Of a stretch of 64,000 nt of DNA, positions 57,745-64,000 are shown piece after piece. Every line of letters starts with the position of its first letter. The stretch's first letter is position 1. Below the pieces are notes generated by a model. It did no database searches. It was not told the origin of the DNA and worked only from the letters and a program-made list of their open reading frames with translations. Source of the DNA: Crenobacter oryzisoli (GTDB lineage Bacteria > Pseudomonadota > Gammaproteobacteria > Burkholderiales > Chromobacteriaceae); contig NZ_JAUEDK010000005.1 of the NCBI RefSeq assembly GCF_030385785.1, positions 115,127 through 179,126 on the forward strand, given 5' to 3'. The position numbers and the translations under genes are program-made.

Positions 57745-58773
57745 TCAGCGCGCGAACGCGATCAGGTGATCCAGCTCCAGCCGGATGCCGATCGCCTCGC
57801 CGATCGCGTGATCGTGGTGGCTCGGCACCTGCGCCAGCACCTTCTGCCCGGATGGCAGCCCCAGCGTGTAATGGAACACCGTGCCGCGGAAATCGCGCGC
57901 CAGCACGGTGGCGGTGAACGGGCTGGCGTCGTCGTGTACCACGTCGTCCGGACGCAGCAGCACGTTGACCGCATCGCCGGCGGACAGCTCGTCCGGCAGC
58001 TGGCCACTCCACTCGCCCAATTCCAGGCTCAGGCACGCCAGGCCGCTCACCGTGCCCGGCACCAGTACGCCCTGGCCGATAAAGTCGGCCACCGCGCGGT
58101 CGGCCGGCTGGTGGTAGAGCCGGTACGGTGTGTCCCACTGACGCAGCCGGCCCTGCTGCATCACGCCGACCTTGTCGGCCATCGCGAACGCCTCGTGTTG
58201 GTCGTGGGTGACCAGGATGGCGCTCATGCCCTCGCGCTTCAGGATGTCGCGCACCTCGCGCGACAGCCGCTCGCGCAGGTCGACGTCCAGATTGGAAAAC
58301 GGCTCGTCGAGCAGGATCAGCCGCGGCTTCGGCGCCAGCGCGCGGGCCAGCGCGACGCGCTGCTGCTGGCCGCCGGACAGCTCGTGCGGATACTTGCCGC
58401 CCGAGTCAGCCAGGCCCACCAGCTCCAGTAGCTCCGCCACCCTCGCGGCCCTCTCGCGCCGCGCCCAGCCCTTCAGGCCGAAGCCGACGTTGGCCGAAAC
58501 CGTCAGATGCGGGAACAGCGCATAGTCCTGGAACACCATGCCGATCGGGCGCTGGTGCGCCGGCACCTTGGCAAGCGTCTGGCCGGCCAGACGAATATCG
58601 CCACTTTGCAGCGACTCGAAGCCGGCGATGCAGCGCAGCACCGTGGTCTTGCCGCAGCCGGAGCTACCGAGCAGGCAGCCGATCTCGCCATCGGCGAGCG
58701 CGAAGCTCATCGCGTCGACCACTGGGGCCACGCCGTAGGACTGGGTAACGTTATCGAATTCGAGCAGCATCAT
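57745..58773 (-). CDS. fbpC: Ferric iron ABC transporter ATP-binding protein FbpC
   Basis: The ATPase of a Fe(3+) importer. The 342-residue protein has Walker A GSSGCGKT, the Q-loop VFQDYALFPHL, signature LSGGQQQRVALARAL, Walker B LILLDEPFSNLD and the switch His in VTHDQHEAF. A C-terminal regulatory TOBE-like domain follows (VNVLLRPDDVVHDD). The start at 58773 overlaps the fbpB stop (ATGA). Confidence 0.94.
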   Translation of the reverse strand: MMLLEFDNVTQSYGVAPVVDAMSFALADGEIGCLLGSSGCGKTTVLRCIAGFESLQSGDIRLAGQTLAKVPAHQRPIGMVFQDYALFPHLTVSANVGFGLKGWARRERAARVAELLELVGLADSGGKYPHELSGGQQQRVALARALAPKPRLILLDEPFSNLDVDLRERLSREVRDILKREGMSAILVTHDQHEAFAMADKVGVMQQGRLRQWDTPYRLYHQPADRAVADFIGQGVLVPGTVSGLACLSLELGEWSGQLPDELSAGDAVNVLLRPDDVVHDDASPFTATVLARDFRGTVFHYTLGLPSGQKVLAQVPSHHDHAIGEAIGIRLELDHLIAFAR

Positions 58774-60371
58774 GACGCCGATTCCTTCTGGCGGGACAGC
58801 ACGATCACCGGCAACAGGCCGGCGATCACCAGGGCAAGCGCCGGCAACGCCGCGCGCTCCCACTCGCCCTCGGAGGTGAAATTGAAGATGCGCACCGCCA
58901 GCGTGTCCCAGCCGAACGGTCGGGTCATCAGCGTGATCGGCATTTCCTTCATCACGTCGACGAACACCATCAGCACCGCGGTGAACAGGCCGCCGGACAG
59001 CAACGGCAGGTGCAGCCGTGCCAGCAAGCCAAAACCGGAATAACCCAAATTCCGCGCGGCCTCCTCCTGGCTGCGGGTGATGCGGTGCATCGCCGCATCC
59101 ACCGCCGAGTGGCCGACCGCCAGGAAGCGCGCGGTGTAGGCGAGCAGCATCACGACCAGCGTGCCCTTTAGGATGGCGCCGGTGCCCTCCGGCCAGGCGA
59201 AGCTCGCCAGCAGCCAGTTGTCGAGCCAGGCGATAGGCACGAATACCCCGACCGCCAGCACCGTGCCCGGCACCGCGTAGCCGAGCGTGGCCAAGTGCAC
59301 GATCAGCGCGCTCTTGGCGTCATGGCGCTGCGCGTAGGACAAGAGCAGCGCCACCAGCGTCACCACCACCGCGGCGATCAGTGCCAGCCACAGCGAGCGG
59401 CCGACATAGCCAATGAAGTCGGCATCGAATTCGGTATCGAACACCGACCATGCCCACCACGCGAGCTGCGCCACCGGCAGAGCGAAAGCGAACAGTAGCA
59501 CCAGCGCGGCGAAGCCGCTGGCCGCCCACGCCGACACGCCCTTCAAGCGCAGGCGCGGCTGCGGCACCGCCTTGCCCGCCTGGGTGTAGGCACGCCGGCC
59601 GCGCGAGCGCTGCTCCAGCACCACCAGCACGAACACCAGCAGCACCAGCAGCGACGCCAGCTGCATCGCGGTGGGCAGCGAGAACAGCGCGAACCAGGCC
59701 TTGTAGATGGCGGAGGTGAAAGTATCGAAATTGAAGATCGCCACCGTGCCGAAGTCGGCCAGCGTTTCCATCAGCGCCAGCGTCAGCCCGCCGGCGATCC
59801 ACGGCCGCGCCATTGGCAGCGCCACGTGCCAGAAGCCAGCCACGGGCGACAGGCCGAGCGACTGGCCGACCTCTAGCGCACGCCGGCCCATCGTGGCGAA
59901 GGCATTGCGCGCCAACAGGTAGACATAGGGGTAGAAAGCCAGCACCAGCACCGCGATCACCCCGCCAGTGGAGCGGATTGGCGGTACCCAGCTGGAATCG
60001 CCGGTGGTGTCGCGCAGCCAGCTCTGGATCGGGCCGGTGAAGTCGAACAGGCCCAGCTGCGAGAACGCCATCACATAGGCCGGCAGCGCCAGGGGCAGCA
60101 TCAGCGCCCAATTGAACACGCGTCGACCGGGAAAGTCGTACACCGCCATCAGCCAGGCCAGCGGCACGCCGAGCAGCAGCACGCCCAAGCCGACGCCGCC
60201 GAGCAGCCAGGCGGTGTTGGCGATCAGTTCGGGCAGCTGGAAGTCGAGCAGATGCGACCACAGCTCGGCATCAGGCCGGGTGATCGAGGCGAGAATCAGC
60301 AATAGCGGGACCAGCGTGATCAAGCTGATCGACAGCGCCACCATACGCCAGCGCGGCAGGGCCAGGGTCAT
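58770..60371 (-). CDS. fbpB: Ferric iron ABC transporter permease FbpB
   Basis: The 533-residue permease has two homologous halves with about twelve membrane segments in total, as in fused Fe(3+) permeases of the FbpB/SfuB type. EAA-like loops are visible as ALEVGQSLGLSPVAGFWHVA in the first half and EEAARNLGYSGFGLLARLHL in the second. The start at 60371 (MTLALPRWRMVALSIS) precedes the first membrane segment; a longer in-frame start would add 35 charged residues. An ATTGAA-N12-TTCAAT inverted repeat (60381-60404) lies just upstream. Confidence 0.93.
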   Translation of the reverse strand: MTLALPRWRMVALSISLITLVPLLLILASITRPDAELWSHLLDFQLPELIANTAWLLGGVGLGVLLLGVPLAWLMAVYDFPGRRVFNWALMLPLALPAYVMAFSQLGLFDFTGPIQSWLRDTTGDSSWVPPIRSTGGVIAVLVLAFYPYVYLLARNAFATMGRRALEVGQSLGLSPVAGFWHVALPMARPWIAGGLTLALMETLADFGTVAIFNFDTFTSAIYKAWFALFSLPTAMQLASLLVLLVFVLVVLEQRSRGRRAYTQAGKAVPQPRLRLKGVSAWAASGFAALVLLFAFALPVAQLAWWAWSVFDTEFDADFIGYVGRSLWLALIAAVVVTLVALLLSYAQRHDAKSALIVHLATLGYAVPGTVLAVGVFVPIAWLDNWLLASFAWPEGTGAILKGTLVVMLLAYTARFLAVGHSAVDAAMHRITRSQEEAARNLGYSGFGLLARLHLPLLSGGLFTAVLMVFVDVMKEMPITLMTRPFGWDTLAVRIFNFTSEGEWERAALPALALVIAGLLPVIVLSRQKESAS

Positions 60372-60575
60372 GTCGCTCCAATTGAATATTCGAAAACGTT
60401 CAATTATCCCGGCGTGCATCGCGTGGCGCAAACGCAAATGCGACACATTCATGAAATGAATTGATAAAAGTCTCACCCAGCGGTCTTCGCAACCGCCAGC
60501 CGTGCCGACAACGGGATCGTTGCCCCCGTGCGACGGTCACCCATACTGAAGCAGGCCCCAACCCGGAGTGACGCC

Positions 60576-61106
60576 ATGCGCACCGCTCTGTTCGCCCTGC
60601 TACTGATCGCCGCAGTCGCCGCCTCAGCTTTCCAGCTGACGAGCCGGGATATTGCACCCGGCGCGACGCTATCGCTGCGCCAGGTGTACAACGGGCACGG
60701 CTGTGTCGGGAGCAACCGCTCGCCGGCGCTGTCCTGGCAGAATCCGCCGACCGGTACCAAGAGCTTTGCACTCACGCTGTACGACCCGGACGCGCCGGGC
60801 AAAGGCTGGTGGCACTGGGTGGTGTTCGACCTGCCCGCCAATAGTCGCGGGCTCCCCACCGGGGCCGGCAGCGGTACTGACCTGCCCGCCGGTGCCCGCC
60901 AAGGCCGCAACGACTTCGGCGAGACCGGCTACGGCGGGGCCTGCCCGCCCGAGGGCGATGTGCCGCACCGCTACGTGCTGACCGTCTACGCGCTGAAAGT
61001 CGCGCACATCGCCTTGCCTCCGGATGCGTCGCCGAGCAAGTTTGCGCTGTTGTTCGAGCAGAACGCGTTGGCCAAAACTAGCCTGACCGCTCGCTACGGC
61101 CGCTGA
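60576..61106 (+). CDS. Secreted PEBP / YbhB-YbcL-family protein
   Basis: The 176-residue protein has a signal peptide (LFALLLIAAVAASA) and the phosphatidylethanolamine-binding-protein fold: NRSPALSWQNPPTGTKSFAL, the YDPDAPGKGWWHWVVFDLPA ligand-pocket motif, and GYGGACPPEGDVPHRYVLTV. Bacterial members are often called Raf-kinase-inhibitor-like, but their role is not known. It is inserted, on the opposite strand, between fbpA and fbpB. Confidence 0.92.
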   Translation: MRTALFALLLIAAVAASAFQLTSRDIAPGATLSLRQVYNGHGCVGSNRSPALSWQNPPTGTKSFALTLYDPDAPGKGWWHWVVFDLPANSRGLPTGAGSGTDLPAGARQGRNDFGETGYGGACPPEGDVPHRYVLTVYALKVAHIALPPDASPSKFALLFEQNALAKTSLTARYGR

Positions 61107-61138
61107 GCGCCAGCCATCAAGGTTGGCCGAACGCCACG

Positions 61139-61161
61139 AAAAGCGGCGACCCGTGGGCCGC
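61139..61161 (-). terminator. Candidate terminator of fbpA
   Basis: On the minus strand GCGGC and GCCGC flank a 9-base loop and are followed directly by TTTT, 27 bases after the fbpA stop. The stem is short (5 bp). Confidence 0.5.
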
Positions 61162-61187
61162 CGTTATTGAACCGGAAAACGTCGTCC

Positions 61188-62183
61188 TTACTTGTAGCCG
61201 ACGCGATCCATCAACATCACCGCGTCCTTCTGGCGGCTGCCGGCGTTCGACACGTTGATCAGGTTGTGCTTGAAGTTGCCCCAGGCGGCCACCTTCGGGT
61301 CCGGTTTCACCTTCGGATTGACGGGGAATTCCATGTTTACGTCGGCGAACAGGTTCTGCGCCTTCTCCGACGACAGCCACTCGAGGAACTTCACCGCGCC
61401 CGCCTCGTTCTTGGCGTACTTGGTCACGCCGGCGCCGGAGATGTTCACATGGGTACCCTTGTCGGCCTGGTTGGCCCAGAAGATGCCCACCGGTAGCTTC
61501 GGGTTCTTCTCCATCAGGCGGCCGTAGTAGTAGGTGTTGGCGATACCGACATCGCACTGGCCGGCAGCGATCGCCTCGAGCATCTTGGTGTCGTCGCCGA
61601 ACACCGGGGTGGCTAGGTTGGCGACCCAGCCCTTCAACACGCGTTCGGTCTTCACCGGGCCGTCGTTGGCGATCAGCATCGCCACCAGCGACTGGTTGTA
61701 GACCTTCTTCGAGGTGCGCAGGCACAGCTTGCCCTTCCACTTCGGATCGGCCAGATCCTCGTAGCTGGACAGTTCGGCCGGCTTCACCTTCTGGGTGTTA
61801 TAGAAGAGGGTACGGGCGCGGATCGACAGGCCGAACCACTCGCCCTTCGGATCGCGCAGGTGGGCCGGGATGTTGGCGTCGAGCACCTTGGACTTCACCG
61901 GCTTGAGCAAGCCCAGGTTCTCGGCCTGCCACAGGTTGCCGGCGTCGACAGTCAGCAGGAGGTCGGCCGGGGTGTTGCTGCCCTCGGCACGGAGGCGCTC
62001 CATCAGCGGGCCCTCCTTGTCGGACACCAGCTTGACGGTAACGCCGCTCTCTTTCTGGTAGGCGTCGATCAGCGGCTTGATCAACTGCTCGCCGCGCGCG
62101 CTATAGACGACAACTTCGTCGGCAGCATAGGCCGAACCGGCAAAGGCCGCTGCGATGGCGGCCAGTATCAGCGACTTGTTCAT
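61188..62183 (-). CDS. fbpA: Ferric iron ABC transporter substrate-binding protein FbpA
   Basis: The periplasmic iron-binding protein of the Fbp importer. The start at 62183 gives 331 residues with a signal peptide ([17 protein letters not shown]) followed by [20 protein letters not shown]. The iron-site tyrosines are in [13 protein letters not shown]. An AGGGA-type site precedes the ATG, and a Fur-box-like palindrome lies 58 bases upstream. It is separated from fbpB/fbpC by a gene on the other strand. Confidence 0.95.
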   Translation of the reverse strand: MNKSLILAAIAAAFAGSAYAADEVVVYSARGEQLIKPLIDAYQKESGVTVKLVSDKEGPLMERLRAEGSNTPADLLLTVDAGNLWQAENLGLLKPVKSKVLDANIPAHLRDPKGEWFGLSIRARTLFYNTQKVKPAELSSYEDLADPKWKGKLCLRTSKKVYNQSLVAMLIANDGPVKTERVLKGWVANLATPVFGDDTKMLEAIAAGQCDVGIANTYYYGRLMEKNPKLPVGIFWANQADKGTHVNISGAGVTKYAKNEAGAVKFLEWLSSEKAQNLFADVNMEFPVNPKVKPDPKVAAWGNFKHNLINVSNAGSRQKDAVMLMDRVGYK

Positions 62184-62240
62184 GGATGTTCCCTGCGCTT
62201 TTTGTTGTTGATGACGGAAGCAGGATACTAGCCCATGACA

Positions 62241-62258
62241 AGAATAATTATCAATTCT
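62241..62258 (-). promoter_or_regulatory. Fur-box-like operator of fbpA
   Basis: AGAATAATTATCAATTCT is a near-palindrome (arms AGAAT / ATTCT around a TGATAATT core) that matches about 12 of 19 positions of the Fur consensus, including the TGATAAT centre on the minus strand. Its place in front of a ferric-iron binding protein gene supports Fur control. Confidence 0.6.
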
Positions 62259-63219
62259 ATTTGATAGCAGGATTGGCCGGCAGTGCAGAGACGGATGTGC
62301 CACCGGCTGGGGTCAGCCCGACACCGCTCGGCGCCGACGGGCAGGCCAGCTGCCGGCCGATCTTATCGACCGCCTCGGTCAGCGCACTGTCGACCACACG
62401 GCCATAGTCGCTCTGCCAGAACGCCACCGAGCCGAACGGCGCTGGCTGCGGCGGCAGTACCTTACCCTTGGCGACCTTGTGCACCCGATCGGTGGCGAGC
62501 ACCGCGCCGGTGGCGGTGTCATACAGCCAGAATTCGGCGTCGAACTGGCGCTCGGTGGCACGGTAGAGCACGCCGGAATCGAAGATCGATGACAGCGGAC
62601 CCTCGTAGCGCGAACCGCTGTCGCGGTAGCGGGTTGCCTCCAGGATCGATATGCGCAGGCCGTGGTCGCTCACGCTCGTGTCAATCACCCGGCCGGCCAG
62701 CACATAGCGCACGTTCTCGCGCCAGCCCAGCTGCCGGGCACCGGCGCTGCCGCTGGCCGGGTCGGTGATGGTCGGATCGGGCAGCACGGTCACGTCTGGC
62801 TGCGCCCGCGCCTGAATGTGTCCGTTCTGGCGAGCGCTCAGGCGGCTGGCCAGCTCGACCGGCAGCTGATAGGCCAGCCGGTCCATGTCCGGCATCTGCG
62901 CCGGCTGGTCGACCGTGAAGTGCGCAGCCAACAGCGGCAACGTGTCGCCGCAGCGGTTGTCGACATAGGGGCTTTGCACCGGGAACGGCACTACTGGGGT
63001 CACCGGCACCAGCGACGGCACGATGCGCGGCGCCGGCAGCCGGTGGGATTTCTTGACCTTGTGCACCGCCTTTTTCTTGACCGCCTTCTTCACAGGCTTG
63101 CAGATCTCCGTGTTGTCGGCGGCAGGCGTGGCCTTGGCCGGCGGCTGGGGTGGGTCGGCCCACACCGGCAGCGACAGGGTCAGGATGGAGAGCAACAAGG
63201 ACAGGCGTACAGGTTTCAT
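62257..63219 (-). CDS. Secreted protein, possibly FlgT-like
   Basis: The 320-residue protein has a signal peptide ([16 protein letters not shown]), a Lys-rich linker ([18 protein letters not shown], about 43-60), and a periplasmic domain with [60 protein letters not shown] and [20 protein letters not shown]. The late part resembles the middle domain of the flagellar protein FlgT or a CsgG-like fold. This is a weak family call by eye. It ends inside the Fur-like site of fbpA. Confidence 0.5.
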   Translation of the reverse strand: MKPVRLSLLLSILTLSLPVWADPPQPPAKATPAADNTEICKPVKKAVKKKAVHKVKKSHRLPAPRIVPSLVPVTPVVPFPVQSPYVDNRCGDTLPLLAAHFTVDQPAQMPDMDRLAYQLPVELASRLSARQNGHIQARAQPDVTVLPDPTITDPASGSAGARQLGWRENVRYVLAGRVIDTSVSDHGLRISILEATRYRDSGSRYEGPLSSIFDSGVLYRATERQFDAEFWLYDTATGAVLATDRVHKVAKGKVLPPQPAPFGSVAFWQSDYGRVVDSALTEAVDKIGRQLACPSAPSGVGLTPAGGTSVSALPANPAIK

Positions 63220-63451
63220 GAAGTGAGGGCCGACGGCGGCGGATAGAGCAATGCCGATAGATTATCAGGAACTATCGGCTTTTTATCGGCGCAGACACTG
63301 CCAGCTTGATGCTTCAGAAAAATAAAGTAGGAAACAGGAAGCAGGATGCCATGCGCTGCCCAGCCGTTTCCCGGCTGGCTGCAAGCGGACGCGGGACACC
63401 AGCAAACAGCCAGCCAGCGGGGCTGCGCCTCAGGGTGGCTCGGTCTTCTTA
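63220..63451. other. Intergenic region before the IS element
   Basis: These 232 bases hold the promoter region expected for the FlgT-like gene and the flank of the insertion sequence. I see no gene or clear hairpin. Confidence 0.5.
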
Positions 63452-64000
63452 GAGCCTGTTTACGATCTCGCGAACGAAGGATCAGCCAGATAGAGTCCAC
63501 GGAAGTGGTGTAAATGCAGGCCGATGGTAGAAGGCCATCGACGAACTCCGGTAAGGTCGATTTTGCGAAGAATCAGACTTACCCAATGGAGAACTCGATG
63601 GCCAACGACAGCATGGCATTTATGGAACGGCTGAAGCAACAGGGCGGGGGCGATTTTTTGCGCTCTCTGGTGGAATCGGTGCTCGCTGACCTGATGGAGT
63701 GCGAGGTCACCAACCAGATCGGGGCTGACTTGCACGAGCGCAACGGGGAACGCCAGGCCTATCGCAATGGCTACCGTGACCGCATCCTTCACAGCCGACT
63801 CGGCACGCTCGAACTGCAAGTGCCGAAGCTGCGCAGCGGCACTTACTTCCCGTCCTTTCTTGAGCCCCGGCGGTTAGCCGAACAGGCGCTCGCCGCCGTG
63901 GTGCAGGAAGCCTGGATCAATGGGGTCTCGACCCGCAAGGTCGACGAACTGGTGCAGGCGATGGGCATGACCGGCATCTCGAAGAGCCAGGTGTCCGAGC
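63452..64000 (+). mobile_element. IS256-family insertion sequence, left end
   Basis: The element probably starts with GAGCCTGTTTACGATCTCGC at 63452, a sequence of the kind found at IS256-family termini, followed by a ~130-base leader and the transposase gene. The right end and the target duplication lie outside the window, so the exact left boundary is not proven. Confidence 0.75.
63598..64000 (+). CDS. IS256-family (mutator-type) transposase, N-terminal part
   Basis: The first 134 codons of a mutator-type transposase are present: DFLRSLVESVLADLMECEVT, then GADLHERNGERQAYRNGYRD, LGTLELQVPKLRSGTYFPSF and VQEAWINGVSTRKVDELVQA. These are the conserved N-terminal segments of IS256 transposases. 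The ATG at 63598 follows GGAG by six bases; an in-frame ATG at 63586 is possible. The catalytic DDE residues lie mostly beyond the window end. Confidence 0.93.
   Translation, partial: MANDSMAFMERLKQQGGGDFLRSLVESVLADLMECEVTNQIGADLHERNGERQAYRNGYRDRILHSRLGTLELQVPKLRSGTYFPSFLEPRRLAEQALAAVVQEAWINGVSTRKVDELVQAMGMTGISKSQVSE

Overview
The window looks like the chromosome of a motile, GC-rich betaproteobacterium. Gene content and protein flavour suggest Neisseriales/Chromobacteriaceae; this is an inference from family resemblance, not from a marker gene. It is densely coded and holds no rRNA, tRNA or CRISPR array that I can see.

Region 1 (1-14323, + strand) is most of a type VI secretion system (T6SS) locus: tssK (5' part outside), tssL, tssE, vgrG, a low-GC cargo pair (zincin-like effector candidate plus membrane-anchored immunity candidate), tssF, tssG, tssH/clpV, an unrecognised two-membrane-segment protein, a PAAR tip protein and tssA. 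tssB, tssC, tssM, tssJ and hcp are not in the window. The cargo pair and the last ~75 codons of vgrG share an abrupt drop in GC, so the swap point lies inside vgrG. A perfect hairpin terminator follows tssA.

Region 2 (14408-25744) is mostly housekeeping on the minus strand: a CurA-like oxidoreductase with a divergent LysR regulator, class III alcohol dehydrogenase (frmA) followed by a wrecked S-formylglutathione hydrolase gene, an orphan Wzz-like gene with a damaged or unusual start, an acyl-CoA-binding protein, dsbC with a lipobox, the pepP-ubiH-ubiI run, a small conserved-looking protein and yebC.

Region 3 (25833-44052, minus strand) is a flagellar block. Read in transcription order it is LMW protein-tyrosine phosphatase, a PAS/GAF/GGDEF/EAL protein of about 1361 residues, a receiver-less CheB methylesterase, an FlrC-type sigma-54 activator, then fliE-F-G-H-I-J-K and fliL-M-N-O-P-Q-R. 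A 16-bp perfect stem sits between fliK and fliL. The first four genes are coupled to fliE by ATGA overlaps or very short gaps, which ties phosphatase and c-di-GMP functions to flagellar expression.

Region 4 (44444-52849) holds a DUF1615-like lipoprotein, a pqi operon in which PqiA is split into two half-size genes (pqiA1-pqiA2-pqiB-pqiC), a decayed ORF, uvrB (minus) and pbpG.

Region 5 (53078-64000) holds an ArnT/PMT-like glycosyltransferase, a LysR/MDR-oxidoreductase divergent pair, a LysE-type exporter, a ferric-iron ABC transporter (fbpC-fbpB and, beyond an intervening PEBP-family gene, fbpA with a Fur-box-like palindrome), a secreted protein possibly related to FlgT, and the left end of an IS256-family insertion sequence cut by the window edge.
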